Below, one piece after another: positions 1 through 8,373 of a stretch of DNA of 64,000 bases. Every line of letters begins with the position of its first letter. Position 1 is the first letter of the stretch. Source of the stretch: Cardiobacteriaceae bacterium. GTDB lineage: Bacteria > Pseudomonadota > Gammaproteobacteria > Cardiobacteriales > Cardiobacteriaceae. The position numbers and the translations under genes are program-made. A model generated the notes under the pieces. That model saw only the letters and a program-made list of their open reading frames with translations. It was not told the DNA's origin and searched no databases. The stretch spans positions 1 to 64,000 of the forward strand of contig JAUMXB010000014.1 of the NCBI GenBank assembly GCA_030529365.1, given 5' to 3'.

Positions 1-226
1 GTTGTTTGCTTTCCGGTTGGCTGTTGTCCTGCGGTTGTTTTTCTGCGGACGGGCTTTGATCCTGCGGTGCTACGCGATTGTCAGGCATTGGCGCAGGAGC
101 AGGCTTCTCGGCAATTGGTGCGTTATGTCCGTGATCCGAGCCGCCGCAGGCAGTCAGCGCCAGGGCAATGGTGCTTGCCAACAGCAAAGGCTTGGCAGTT
201 TGCAGGGTAAAAACTGGTTTTCCCAT
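1..226 (-). CDS. putative lipoprotein, N-terminal part only (gene runs off the left edge)
   Basis: The reverse strand carries an open frame from an ATG at 226 to the window edge. GGAG lies 7-8 nt upstream of the ATG. The first 75 residues begin MGKPVFTLQTAKPLLLAS, and a hydrophobic stretch leads to a lipobox LTAC with the acylated cysteine at residue 27. The mature start (GGSDHGHN) is followed by a Pro/Gln/Ala-rich, probably disordered linker, as in surface-exposed or substrate-binding lipoproteins of Neisseria-like bacteria. The functional domain lies outside the window, so only export and lipidation can be called. It is the first gene left of metE, beyond the metE terminator. Confidence 0.75.
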   Translation of the reverse strand, partial: MGKPVFTLQTAKPLLLASTIALALTACGGSDHGHNAPIAEKPAPAPMPDNRVAPQDQSPSAEKQPQDNSQPESKQ

Positions 227-240
227 GTGGAATCTCCGTA

Positions 241-536
241 AGACTGAATTTTATCGATGCACGCACATATCGGATATGCGCGTGATATTGGTTGCGCCAA
301 TAACTCAAAATCATAATTAAAACATTTAATTAGAAGATTCTGAGCAAAATTTCATCTTTGCGTGAGCAGAAATCTACCAAATTCTCATCAAAGGTCAATC
401 TTTTTTGACACTTTTCCACGAAGATATTCTTTATTGTCACACCCAAAATGAGCTTTCCCTCATGTATTAACGGCATTTTCACTTTTTTAAAGTCAGCAGC
501 CGTACCATGCAGAAAAGCATGCGAGCCAAACTGTCA
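241..536. other. intergenic, A+T-rich, no gene seen
   Basis: About 300 bases separate the lipoprotein start from the metE terminator. They are A+T-rich with no convincing open frame on either strand. The promoter of the lipoprotein gene should lie here reading leftward, but I could not pick a convincing -35/-10 pair. Confidence 0.5.
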
Positions 537-560
537 CAAAAAAACCGCCCTCGGGCGGTT
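537..560 (-). terminator. rho-independent terminator of metE
   Basis: A GC-rich hairpin (AACCGCC, loop CTCG, GGCGGTT) is followed on the reverse strand by a run of seven T. It lies about 125 bases past the metE stop codon and points the same way. Confidence 0.8.
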
Positions 561-686
561 GTTTTGTGTGTTGCGAAGCGCTTACATCCGCTTCCCCAAA
601 AATCAGACTGGAATTGATTGACGAGCGGTTGCACAAGAAATTTTATCCGCAGGTTGCCTGTCTGCTTTTTCGGAGGCCCTGCCATG

Positions 687-2969
687 TCACGCCGCGTATT
701 TCTCGCGCAGCACTTTCGCCGCCTGCACCATGTTGGCGAGCGCGGCCTTGGTTTCCGGCCAGGCGCGGGTTTTCAGGCCGCAGTCGGGGTTGACCCACAG
801 GCGCTCCTTGGGAATGCGCTTCAAGGCTTTTTCCATGAGGTCAACCATGGATTCGACGCTGGGCACGTTGGGCGAGTGGATGTCGTAAACGCCGGGGCCG
901 ATTTCGTTCGGGTATTTGAAGGTATCGAAGGCTTCCAAAAGCTCCATGTCCGAACGCGAGGTTTCGATGGTGATCACGTCGGCATCGAGATCGGCGATGG
1001 CCTGCATGATGTCGTTGAATTCGCTGTAGCACATGTGGGTGTGGATTTGCGTTTCGTCGGCCACGCCATTGGCACTGATGCGGAAGGCGCGCACCGCCCA
1101 GTCAAGATAGGCCTGCCATTCGTCGCGCTTCAGGGGCAGGCCTTCGCGCAAGGCGGGTTCGTCGATCTGGATGACAGTCAATCCCGCTTTTTCGAGATCG
1201 AGCACTTCATCGCGAATGGCAAGCGCGATTTGCAGGCAGGTATCGGCGCGCGGCTGATCATCGCGCACGAACGACCAGTTGAGGATAGTCACGGGGCCAG
1301 TGAGCATGGCTTTCATCTTGCGCTCGGTGAGCGTTTGCGCGTATTCGCTCCACGGCACGGTCATCGCTTTCGGGCGCGAGACGTCGCCGAAGATGATCGG
1401 CGGCTTGACGCAGCGCGAGCCGTAGGATTGCACCCAGGCAAAGCGGGTGAAGACGTAACCGTCCAGTTGTTCGCCGAAATATTCGACCATGTCGTTGCGC
1501 TCCGCTTCGCCGTGCACGAGCACATCGATGCCGAGTTCCTTCTGGATGGCCACGCAGCTTTCGATATCGGCGCGCATGGCCGCGACGTAATCGGCCTCGG
1601 AAAGCGCGCCCTTGCGGTAATCGCTTCTGAATTTGCGGATTTCTGCCGTTTGCGGGAAAGAGCCGATGGTGGTGGTCGGGAAAAGCGGCAGCTTCAGCGC
1701 TTCATGCTGTTTTTGCGCGCGTTCGGCGTAAGCGCTTTGGCGGTTGGCCATGTCGGCGGTTACGGCCTTGACGCGCTCGGCCACTTTGGGATTGTGCACG
1801 CGACTGGAGGCTTTGCGGCTGGCAATGGCGTTGGCGTTGGCTTCCAATTCAACCTGTACACTCACCCGGCCTTCGTTGAGCGCTTTTTTCAAGATGCGCA
1901 GTTCTTCCAGTTTCTGCTTGGCAAAGGCGAACCACGATTTGATTTCCGCATCGAGCTCATCTTCCTGCTCGAGATCAACCGGCACGTGCAACAGCGATGA
2001 AGAAGGCGCAATCCACAGGCGATCGCCCAGACGCTCGGCAATTGGCTCGAGCTGATCAAGAATGCGGTTGAGATCGGCTTTCCAGATATTGCGCCCGTCG
2101 ATCACGCCGAGCGACAGCACCTTGGTTTCCGGCAGCCAGTCAACAAGCTGGTTCACTTCCTTCGGCGCATTCACCACATCGAGATGCACGCCGTTTACCG
2201 GCACATCGCGTACCAGATCGAGATTGTCGGCAAGGCTTGAGAAATAAGTGGCGAGCAGAATCTTCGGCGCGCTGCGCTGCAATTCGTGATAGGCGCTCTT
2301 GAAGGCATGGCGCCATTCGGCATCCAAAGTGGTCACCAAGCACGGCTCATCGATCTGCACCCATTCGGCGCCGGCAGCGGCAAGGCGATTGAGCAGATCG
2401 TCATAGACCGGAATCAGCTTCTCGAGCAGATCCAGACGGTTGGAATCATCCTTCTCCTTGCCGAGCCAGAGATAGGTGACGGGGCCGACGATCACCGGCT
2501 TGAAGTTGACGCCCAGCGCTTTCGCCTCGTCAATCTGGTCGAGCAGGCGCTTGGGATTCAAGGTAAAAGTAGTGTCTTTGGTGAATTCGGGCACGATGTA
2601 GTGGTAATTGCTGTTGAACCACTTGGTCATGTCGCTCGCCGCCACGCCGCCTGCGCTTTGGTCGATCGGGCTTCTGCCGCGCGCGGTGCGGAAAAAGGCA
2701 TCAAGCTCGTCGCCACCGCCTTCATAGGCGCGCGCCGGCAGGTTGCCGAGCGTCTGGCTCATGTCAAGAATATGATCGTAAAGGGTAAAATCACCGACCG
2801 GCACCAGATCAAGCCCGGCCTGATCCTTCCAGTGGCGGGCGCGCAGGGCCTTGGCTACAGCCAAAAGCTCTTCGGCGCTTTTTTCGCCTTTCCAGTAAGC
2901 CTCTTGCGCGAATTTCAGTTCGCGTTTGGCGCCCACGCGCGGGAAGCCAAGATTATGAATTTTCGTCAT
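687..2969 (-). CDS. metE: cobalamin-independent methionine synthase
   Basis: MetE (5-methyltetrahydropteroyltriglutamate-homocysteine methyltransferase) transfers a methyl group from methyl-folate to homocysteine in the cytoplasm, the last step of methionine synthesis. The 760-residue product matches the usual length (about 755). The N-terminus [18 protein letters not shown] is typical, and AGGA precedes this ATG, so I use it rather than an in-frame ATG 14 codons upstream. The C-terminal catalytic barrel has IDEPALREG, the zinc-ligand stretch HTHMCYSEF and the late cysteine in [10 protein letters not shown] MetR-like box lies upstream and a strong terminator follows, so it is probably a single-gene transcript under homocysteine-responsive control. 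Confidence 0.97.
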   Translation of the reverse strand: MTKIHNLGFPRVGAKRELKFAQEAYWKGEKSAEELLAVAKALRARHWKDQAGLDLVPVGDFTLYDHILDMSQTLGNLPARAYEGGGDELDAFFRTARGRSPIDQSAGGVAASDMTKWFNSNYHYIVPEFTKDTTFTLNPKRLLDQIDEAKALGVNFKPVIVGPVTYLWLGKEKDDSNRLDLLEKLIPVYDDLLNRLAAAGAEWVQIDEPCLVTTLDAEWRHAFKSAYHELQRSAPKILLATYFSSLADNLDLVRDVPVNGVHLDVVNAPKEVNQLVDWLPETKVLSLGVIDGRNIWKADLNRILDQLEPIAERLGDRLWIAPSSSLLHVPVDLEQEDELDAEIKSWFAFAKQKLEELRILKKALNEGRVSVQVELEANANAIASRKASSRVHNPKVAERVKAVTADMANRQSAYAERAQKQHEALKLPLFPTTTIGSFPQTAEIRKFRSDYRKGALSEADYVAAMRADIESCVAIQKELGIDVLVHGEAERNDMVEYFGEQLDGYVFTRFAWVQSYGSRCVKPPIIFGDVSRPKAMTVPWSEYAQTLTERKMKAMLTGPVTILNWSFVRDDQPRADTCLQIALAIRDEVLDLEKAGLTVIQIDEPALREGLPLKRDEWQAYLDWAVRAFRISANGVADETQIHTHMCYSEFNDIMQAIADLDADVITIETSRSDMELLEAFDTFKYPNEIGPGVYDIHSPNVPSVESMVDLMEKALKRIPKERLWVNPDCGLKTRAWPETKAALANMVQAAKVLREKYAA

Positions 2970-3051
2970 GATGATGTCCTGCTTGATGAAGAATGTGCAC
3001 ATCTTACGCAAGATTATTCATGAACAATAATGGTAAATATGCATTGCCTTA

Positions 3052-3064
3052 TGAATGATATTCA
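3052..3064. promoter_or_regulatory. candidate MetR binding site upstream of metE
   Basis: The 13-mer TGAATGATATTCA fits the MetR consensus TGAA-N5-TTCA exactly and is centred about 90 bases upstream of the metE start. A related TTCATGAA palindrome occurs at 3017-3024. MetR is the LysR-type activator of metE in enterics. metR itself is not in the window, so the regulator is inferred. Confidence 0.6.
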
Positions 3065-3117
3065 TGAATAAGGATTGGAGCGGGTTAGGGCATCAATTCT
3101 CATCTTTATACCTGAAA

Positions 3118-3195
3118 TGATAAAAAATATCACAAATAAGCGCTTATGTTGATAAAAATTACCGTAATAAGCGCTTATTATCGATAATAAATGAA
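3118..3195. repeat. AAGCGCTT palindrome locus 1 (two cores)
   Basis: Cores at 3138-3145 and 3169-3176 are 31 bp apart, with GATAAAAA/TTACC-type arms. It lies between divergent metE and parD, so unlike most loci it is not next to a gene end. Confidence 0.85.
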
Positions 3196-3230
3196 TATTT
3201 CTATCCGATTTATAAAAATCATGCTGCGCA

Positions 3231-3260
3231 TTGACGGCGAAAATGGCGCTTCGCCATAAT
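3231..3260 (+). promoter_or_regulatory. promoter of the parDE operon
   Basis: TTGACG (3231-3236) and CATAAT (3255-3260) are 18 bp apart, just upstream of parD. They are immediately followed by a palindromic operator. Confidence 0.6.
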
Positions 3261-3277
3261 AATAGTTAACAACTATT
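3261..3277. promoter_or_regulatory. probable ParD operator
   Basis: AATAGTT-AAC-AACTATT is a perfect 7-bp inverted repeat with a 3-nt spacer, abutting the -10 box and 11 bases before the parD start. The position fits repression of its own operon by the antitoxin, as is usual for ribbon-helix-helix antitoxins. Binding by this protein is inferred. Confidence 0.6.
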
Positions 3278-3288
3278 GGGAGAAACGT

Positions 3289-3546
3289 ATGCCAACCAGC
3301 GTTGCCCTGGGTTCACACTTTGAATCCTTCGTCCGCGAGCAAGTGCAAAGCGGGCGCTTCAATAATGCCAGCGAGGTGGTGCGCGCCGGTTTGCGCCTGC
3401 TCGAAGAACAGGAAACACGCAGGCAAGCGGAGCTGGAAGCCCTGCGTCAGGCCATTGCCGCCGGGCAGACAAGCGGCGCGGGCAGGGATGCGGACAGCGT
3501 GTTCGAGCGTCTGGAAAGAAAATATGCCGACGGAGCATCGCGCTGA
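3289..3546 (+). CDS. parD: ParD-family antitoxin
   Basis: This 85-residue protein has an N-terminal ribbon-helix-helix fold (SVALGSHFESFVREQV, then NASEVVRAGLRLLEEQE) that would bind DNA as a dimer, and a polar C-terminus that would wrap the toxin. GGGAG precedes the ATG at good spacing. The stop shares a base with the toxin start (TGATG), the usual translationally coupled antitoxin-toxin order. It should neutralise the ParE-like toxin and repress the operon through the palindrome upstream. Small chromosomal copies like this are often acquired, but composition does not differ clearly from neighbours. Confidence 0.85.
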   Translation: MPTSVALGSHFESFVREQVQSGRFNNASEVVRAGLRLLEEQETRRQAELEALRQAIAAGQTSGAGRDADSVFERLERKYADGASR

Positions 3547-3845
3547 TGCGCTTGCTGTTCAGCCCGCTTGCCGAGACGGATCTGGAAGATATTGCCGACC
3601 ATATTGCCGCCGACCATGCAACGCACGCCCTGCGTTTTGTGCGTGAGTTGCGCGAGCAATGCCGCCGCATTGCGGATCATCCGCTTGCCTGGCGTTTGCG
3701 CCCGGAACTGGGCGAGCGCATTCGCGCCTGCCCATATCGCCGCTACGTCATCTTCTTCGAGTACCACGGCCACAGCATCATCATTGTGCGCATTTTGCAT
3801 GGTACGCGCGATATGGCGACCATTTGGCATGACGATGAAGGCTGA
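3546..3845 (+). CDS. parE: ParE/RelE-superfamily toxin
   Basis: This 99-residue protein has the ParE pattern: LLFSPLAETDLEDIADHIA near the N-terminus, then FVRELREQCRRIADHPLAW, RPELGERIRACPYRRYVIFF and a C-terminal IIIVRILHGTRD strand. ParE toxins poison DNA gyrase, whereas RelE relatives cut mRNA on the ribosome. The IADHIAADHA and late RILHGTRD pattern favours the ParE branch. It starts within the parD stop codon, so it is translated after its antitoxin. A bidirectional terminator follows. Confidence 0.85.
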   Translation: MRLLFSPLAETDLEDIADHIAADHATHALRFVRELREQCRRIADHPLAWRLRPELGERIRACPYRRYVIFFEYHGHSIIIVRILHGTRDMATIWHDDEG

Positions 3846-3950
3846 TGGCTACTCCCGGGAATCGTTTGCCCATCCGCTCTGACGGTTATGTATGCTGGGT
3901 TCGTACTGCTCCCCCCAAATTGACGACTTCCTGCGGCAATTTCCGAACCA

Positions 3951-3985
3951 TAAAAAAAACCGCAGCCAGGCTGCGGTTTTTTATT
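3951..3985. terminator. bidirectional terminator between parE and the e(P4) gene
   Basis: The hairpin CCGCAGC-CAG-GCTGCGG is preceded by eight A and followed by TTTTTT, so it can stop transcription from both convergent genes. Confidence 0.85.
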
Positions 3986-4001
3986 GTGCAAAAGCGGTAG
4001 T

Positions 4002-4841
4002 TTACGGCTTCCAGGCATCGAGGATGCTGCGGCGCACGTTTTCCTGCTCTTGCGGGGTCAGCTTGTAGTAGCCGTCGGCAAGGCCGCCTTCCCAGTCGCC
4101 ATAGGTCGGGTTGGGCAGCACGACGTATTTCACGCCGAAATCGGCACGGTGCGCATCAACAAAGGCGCGGCGGTCAGCATTGGATTTGCGGTAGGTCGGC
4201 TCGCCGGCGAAGTCGCCGAGGTTGTCGCCCACATAGAGCACCACGGTGTAGCCTTGCGTGGCCGGCACGGCGAAGCGCTCATCCTTGTTGGAGCTTTTTT
4301 CCTTGAGGAGCAGGGTTTGCTCGGTCACGTCGGGGAAGCCCAGCGCTTTCAAGTTGTCCACGGTGGGCTGGTATTCCGCGCCGGTCTTGCGGTTGGAGAC
4401 GTAATAGACCTTGCCGCCGCGGTTGACGACGTGATGGGCAAATTCCACCGCGCCGGGAATGGCGCGCGCCTCTTTGGCTTCCACCCATTTGGTCCAGGTA
4501 TCGGGATTGAAGGTCTTGCCGTTCAGCACTTGCCAGGCGGCATGCGGGCTGTTGTCGATCATGGTTTCATCGAGATCGACAACGACGGCTTTTTTCTGCC
4601 CTTTTTTCACTTTCGCCTGGTCGTAGGCAACGGTGGCGACGTTGAAGGCCTGATAGGCCAGCGCGCGATATTCGCCGGATTGCTGCGTCCACAGCACGCC
4701 AGCGGCGGTTTGCCCGATCAGCGCGCTTTTTGCGGCATCATCGGCAGCTGCCTGCATCTGCTCCGGCGAGGTTTTCGCACAGCCGGACAGCAGCAGGGCA
4801 AGAGCAAGGCCGAAGCCAAGACAAGGGGCGGTTTGCTTCAT
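4002..4841 (-). CDS. hel: lipoprotein e(P4)-like 5'-nucleotidase / acid phosphatase
   Basis: This is an outer-membrane HAD-superfamily phosphatase of the IIIB (OmpP4) class. In Haemophilus, e(P4) dephosphorylates NMN to nicotinamide riboside for NAD salvage. The start at 4841 has AAGGAG upstream. The signal peptide ends in lipobox LLSGC, with Cys21 as the lipid site. The catalytic DLDETMIDNS motif, YYVSNRKTG and GDNLGDFAG (the late acidic motif) are all present. Length is 279 aa (Haemophilus e(P4), about 274). An in-frame upstream ATG at 4910 was not chosen because it would bury the signal peptide. The family call is strong. The NAD-salvage role is transferred from Haemophilus. Confidence 0.9.
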   Translation of the reverse strand: MKQTAPCLGFGLALALLLSGCAKTSPEQMQAAADDAAKSALIGQTAAGVLWTQQSGEYRALAYQAFNVATVAYDQAKVKKGQKKAVVVDLDETMIDNSPHAAWQVLNGKTFNPDTWTKWVEAKEARAIPGAVEFAHHVVNRGGKVYYVSNRKTGAEYQPTVDNLKALGFPDVTEQTLLLKEKSSNKDERFAVPATQGYTVVLYVGDNLGDFAGEPTYRKSNADRRAFVDAHRADFGVKYVVLPNPTYGDWEGGLADGYYKLTPQEQENVRRSILDAWKP

Positions 4842-4970
4842 GGGACTCTCCTTGTGTGAAAGAAACGGATGAACCATAGATGAACAAACCGTCAGTTTAG
4901 CACTTTGCACCGCTGATATTGCGGCAACGTGACGGATTTTCTAAAATTATCATTTTTTGGAATAATATGA

Positions 4971-5012
4971 TTGTTTTTTACCATTAATAAGCGCTTATTG
5001 CGGTAAAAAATA
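4971..5012. repeat. AAGCGCTT palindrome locus 2 (one core)
   Basis: Core 4989-4996 lies between TTTTTTACC and GGTAAAAAA arms. It is between tandem reverse-strand genes, just past the 3' end of the one at 5037-5348. Confidence 0.85.
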
Positions 5013-5036
5013 TCTATTTTTCAGATATTTTTGCAA

Positions 5037-5348
5037 TTATTCTCCGTCATCCGCCTGCGGCAGTTCGAGATGGAAATAGGCGCAAAAATAGCCGGTGGAC
5101 TCGCTGACGTGAAACGTGATGTCGCTGTCGTCGCGGATGTAGCCGGAGGCGACGGCCATGTCGAGCAGTTCCTGGGTGGATTTGTCGTGGCCGCGCGTGG
5201 TGGTGATGATGCATTCCACGGTAAGCCCCTGCTCGGGCACGGTGATTTTCTGGTATTCGCCAGCGAGTTCAAAGAGGGGAAAATCGTGGCGTTCGAGAAT
5301 TTCCGCGCTTTTCAGCGCGCCGGGATGGGAGAAATCGGGAAAGGGCAT
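5037..5348 (-). CDS. conserved hypothetical protein, 103 aa
   Basis: I do not recognise this family. The chosen ATG at 5348 (MPFPDFSHPGALKSAEIL) has AGGAAC upstream. A longer frame to 5462 would run into the divergent DUF368 start and lacks such a site. The product is soluble and acidic, with no signal peptide or membrane segment. It reads as a compact alpha/beta domain with alternating strands (KITVPEQGLTVECIITTTRG, DSDITFHVSES). It is transcribed away from the DUF368 gene and ends just before palindrome locus 2. Confidence 0.6.
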   Translation of the reverse strand: MPFPDFSHPGALKSAEILERHDFPLFELAGEYQKITVPEQGLTVECIITTTRGHDKSTQELLDMAVASGYIRDDSDITFHVSESTGYFCAYFHLELPQADDGE

Positions 5349-5456
5349 GACGGGTTCCTGGCGAAAAGCGCCATTTTGCCATTTGCCCGCGCGTGCGCCA
5401 ATGATGCAGGCCATGCGCGAATGCCCTACACTGCGCGCTTTTTGCAGGAGTGCCGC

Positions 5457-6338
5457 ATGCACGGCTTACGGGAATATTTCCTCATTTTTCTGAAAGGGAT
5501 GGCGATGGGCGCGGCGGATGTGGTGCCGGGCGTATCCGGCGGCACGATTGCCTTCATCACCGGCATTTACGAGCGCTGGATTCAGGCGCTGTCACGCCTG
5601 CCGGGCGCTTTCAAATGGTGGCGCACGCAGGGCTTTGCCGCGATGTGGGCGCATATTCACGGCAATTTCCTGCTGGCGTTGGTGGCGGGCATTCTCACTG
5701 CCATTCTGCTCTTTGCCCGCGGCGTGCGCTGGTTGCTGATGCACGAGCCGATACTGCTCTGGGCGTTTTTCTTCGGGCTGGTGCTGGCCTGCATCTGGTT
5801 TTTGCGTCGCGACATCTCGCGCTGGCATGGCAAGACGGTGACTGCCGCGCTCATCGGCATGGTTGCTGCCATTGCCATCAGCCTGATGCCGGCGCTTGCG
5901 CCCGGCGCGCACGGCCTGCCCTATATCTTTTTTGCCGCGGCGCTTGCGATTTGCGCCATGATTCTGCCCGGCATTTCCGGCGCGTTCGTTCTGGTGCTGC
6001 TCGGCGCCTATGGCACGGTGCTGGACGCTGTGCATCACTGGGATCTGGCGGTGCTGGCCACTTTTGCCTGTGGCGCGCTGGTGGGGCTGCTGTCGTTTGC
6101 GCGCCTGCTGGAATGGCTGTTTGCCACGCACCGCGAAGTGATGCTCGCCCTGCTCACCGGCTTTATTGCCGGTTCGCTGGTGAAGCTGTGGCCGTGGCAA
6201 ACGGCGGAGGGGCATGCCTGGCCCTGGCAACTGGCGGAGCCGCAAATCTTCGCGGCGCTGCTCTGCATGGCAGGCGGCTTTGCGTTGGTATTCGTGCTGG
6301 AAACGGCGGCAGGACGTCTCGCCAGGGCGAAACGGTAA
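5457..6338 (+). CDS. popT: DUF368 polytopic membrane protein (undecaprenyl phosphate translocase family)
   Basis: This 293-residue protein has 8-9 hydrophobic segments and the DUF368 hallmarks: an N-terminal MGAADVVPGVSGGTIAFITG and an internal repeat MILPGISGAFVLVLLGAY. Members of this family were recently assigned as transporters that return undecaprenyl phosphate across the inner membrane. UppP, which makes that lipid carrier, is encoded at 22 kb in this window. AGGAG precedes the ATG. The stop TAA is inside the arm of palindrome locus 3. The family call is firm; the symbol rests on studies in other genera. Confidence 0.85.
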   Translation: MHGLREYFLIFLKGMAMGAADVVPGVSGGTIAFITGIYERWIQALSRLPGAFKWWRTQGFAAMWAHIHGNFLLALVAGILTAILLFARGVRWLLMHEPILLWAFFFGLVLACIWFLRRDISRWHGKTVTAALIGMVAAIAISLMPALAPGAHGLPYIFFAAALAICAMILPGISGAFVLVLLGAYGTVLDAVHHWDLAVLATFACGALVGLLSFARLLEWLFATHREVMLALLTGFIAGSLVKLWPWQTAEGHAWPWQLAEPQIFAALLCMAGGFALVFVLETAAGRLARAKR

Positions 6339-6406
6339 ATTTTCTCACTATTAAGCGCTTGATGCGATAAATTTTATCACAGTAAGCGCTTTATGGTGAG
6401 AAAAAA
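6334..6406. repeat. AAGCGCTT palindrome locus 3 (two cores)
   Basis: Cores at 6353-6360 and 6384-6391 are 31 bp apart, with GGTAAATTTTCTCA and GGTGAGAAAA outer arms. It lies between convergent genes. The left arm contains the stop codon of the DUF368 gene. Confidence 0.9.
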
Positions 6407-6450
6407 CAATTATAAAATAGCAAAAAATAGAATTTCTGCTGTTTTGCAGA

Positions 6451-7431
6451 TTAGGCCGTCGTTGCCATGAAAGTCGTGCTGACCAGATAGACGGTATAAC
6501 CAATATAGCTGGCCAGCAGCAGGCCGCCTTCCAGGCGGTTGATGCGTCCCGTGCTGCGGAAGCCGTAGCCGAAAAGGAAGAGCGACAGGGTGAGCGAGCT
6601 CATGACCAGTATGTCGCGGTTGAAGACTTCGGGGCCGACCGCCAGCGGACTGATGATGCCGGCAATGCCGACTACGGCCAGCGTGTTGAACAGGTTGGAG
6701 CCCAGTACGTTGCCGAGTGCCAGATCATGCTCGCCCTTGCGGATGGCAACCAGCGAGGAGGCTAGCTCGGGCAGGGAGGTGCCAACGGCGACCACCGTCA
6801 GCCCAATCACCAGATCGCTGACGCCAAGATCGCGGGCAATCTCCACCGCACCCCATACCAGCACGCGCGAGCTGACAATGAGCAGCACCAGTCCGATCAC
6901 CAGCCACAGCCACGCCCGCTCCACCGGCATGACGTTCACATCCAGCTCTTCTTCCACATCGCTGGCAAGCGCATCCGGCTTCTTGCGCAGGCCCTGGTAA
7001 ATGGTCCAGCCCATCAGCGCGGCGAATACCAGCAGCAGCACGATGGCATCGAAGCGGGAAAGATTGTTGTCCCACAATTGCCAGGCGGCCAGCGCGGTAA
7101 TCAGGGTGAGGATGGGCAATTCCTTGCGCAGCACCTGCGAATGCACGGCAATCGGGCTGATCAGCGCAGTCAGGCCAAGAATCAGGGCGATATTGGTGAT
7201 ATTCGAGCCATAGGCGTTGCCGAGCGCGATGCCGGGATTGCCCTGGGTGGCGGCGAGCGCGGAAACCACCATTTCCGGCGCCGAAGTGCCGAAGCCGACA
7301 ATCACCATGCCGATCAAAAGCGGCGGCATTTCAAAATAATGGGCAACGGAAGCGGCGCCGCTGACGAAGCGGTCGGCGCTCCATACCAGCACGGCAAGGC
7401 CAACAATCACGGCAACAATGGCCAATAGCAT
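6451..7431 (-). CDS. yrbG: calcium/sodium antiporter of the CaCA family (YrbG-like)
   Basis: This 326-residue inner-membrane protein has about ten hydrophobic segments and two inverted alpha repeats that bind the cation. The first is GFGTSAPEMVVSALAA with GNAYGSNITNIALILG; the second is AVGTSLPELASSLVAI with GNVLGSNLFNTLAVVG. The acidic residue of each (E in SAPE/SLPE) is intact. A short acidic loop (about residues 155-165) joins the halves. Length matches E. coli YrbG (325). GAGG lies upstream of the ATG. Exchange of Ca2+ for Na+ or H+ is the family function; the true ion is not shown by sequence. Confidence 0.9.
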   Translation of the reverse strand: MLLAIVAVIVGLAVLVWSADRFVSGAASVAHYFEMPPLLIGMVIVGFGTSAPEMVVSALAATQGNPGIALGNAYGSNITNIALILGLTALISPIAVHSQVLRKELPILTLITALAAWQLWDNNLSRFDAIVLLLVFAALMGWTIYQGLRKKPDALASDVEEELDVNVMPVERAWLWLVIGLVLLIVSSRVLVWGAVEIARDLGVSDLVIGLTVVAVGTSLPELASSLVAIRKGEHDLALGNVLGSNLFNTLAVVGIAGIISPLAVGPEVFNRDILVMSSLTLSLFLFGYGFRSTGRINRLEGGLLLASYIGYTVYLVSTTFMATTA

Positions 7432-7547
7432 AAATACCTCGTGGGGATAGGGTTCCGCAAAGCGGGAACAGAAAGCGCGCTACTCTACGGGCAGGGCGGG
7501 CGCGAGTCAATTGTTATTATTCATTATTTTATATTTTTGCCAAAAAT

Positions 7548-7627
7548 AATCGTTTTTTATCATGAGTAAGCGCTTATTGCGATAAATTTTCTCACCTTAA
7601 GCGCTTGTTGATGAGAAAATTTCTCAC
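7548..7627. repeat. AAGCGCTT palindrome locus 4 (two cores)
   Basis: Cores at 7568-7575 and 7599-7606 are 31 bp apart. The right-hand arm TGAGAAATTTTCTCA (read on the reverse strand) contains the TGA stop of the tetR gene. Confidence 0.9.
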
Positions 7628-8235
7628 GAGATTTGCCCGTTGCCTTGCAGCATGATGATGGTGCTGCGGATGGTGCGTTCGCTGTAGGCGGGATAATCGG
7701 GACGATGCGGATCATCGAGATAGAGTTCAATCAGGCCACAAAATACTGCCGACAGATGAAAAAACAGGTATTCCGCATCCGCATCGGGCGCAAGCTCGCC
7801 ATTGGCCTTGCCGCGCGCCACGGCTTCGCGGCATTGCTGCTGCCAGCGCGCGTCGTAGCGGTCGCGCAATTGCGCCAGCGTGTCATCGCGGCGCTTTTGC
7901 TGGTGCACGATGCGGAAAAAGCGCAGATAGCTTTCGTTTTGGCCAAGTTCGCGGAAAAAGCGGGTGAAGTTGCCGATGAGGATTTTCCAGGTATCGGGCG
8001 CGGCAATGGCCGCGTCGTTGCGCGCCATCAGGTCGGCAAATTGCGCGTCGGCAAGCGCTTCGAGAATTTCTTCCTTGTTGTGGAAATGCCAGTAGATCGC
8101 ACCGCGGGTCACGCCGGCTGCGCGCGCAATCATGCTCAGGCTGGTTTCCACGTAGCCGGCTTCGTCGAAAAGCACGAGGGCGGTATCGAGAATATGCTGG
8201 CGCGTGGCGGCGGCTTGCGCTTTGGTGCGGCGCAT
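7624..8235 (-). CDS. TetR/AcrR-family repressor of the adjacent efflux operon
   Basis: This 203-residue regulator has a TetR helix-turn-helix near residues 25-55 ([20 protein letters not shown], then [12 protein letters not shown]) and a ligand-binding C-terminal half. It starts at 8235 with AGGAAC upstream and diverges from the RND operon across 138 bases that hold the operon promoter. The layout is that of acrR-acrAB or mtrR-mtrCDE, so it most likely represses the pump and is released by hydrophobic drugs or detergents. The inducer is unknown. Much longer open frames over this gene come from high GC and are not used. Confidence 0.9.
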   Translation of the reverse strand: MRRTKAQAAATRQHILDTALVLFDEAGYVETSLSMIARAAGVTRGAIYWHFHNKEEILEALADAQFADLMARNDAAIAAPDTWKILIGNFTRFFRELGQNESYLRFFRIVHQQKRRDDTLAQLRDRYDARWQQQCREAVARGKANGELAPDADAEYLFFHLSAVFCGLIELYLDDPHRPDYPAYSERTIRSTIIMLQGNGQIS

Positions 8236-8282
8236 GGATTCGTTCCTGTATTGGAAAAAGTGGCAAGTATAGCAGATGGTTC

Positions 8283-8312
8283 TGGACATACATACAGGGC
8301 TGTCTTTATAAT
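8283..8312 (+). promoter_or_regulatory. promoter and likely TetR operator of the RND operon
   Basis: TGGACA (8283-8288) and a perfect TATAAT (8307-8312) are 18 bp apart, about 60 bases before the operon start. The start of the spacer reads ACATACATAC (8286-8295), which resembles an AcrR operator half-site. This suggests the repressor covers the promoter. Confidence 0.7.
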
Positions 8313-8373
8313 CGCGGCGTTTCGCCCGCTGCCCTGTCTGTGGCGGGTTCTTCGTTGCCTGCAAGGATTTTTT

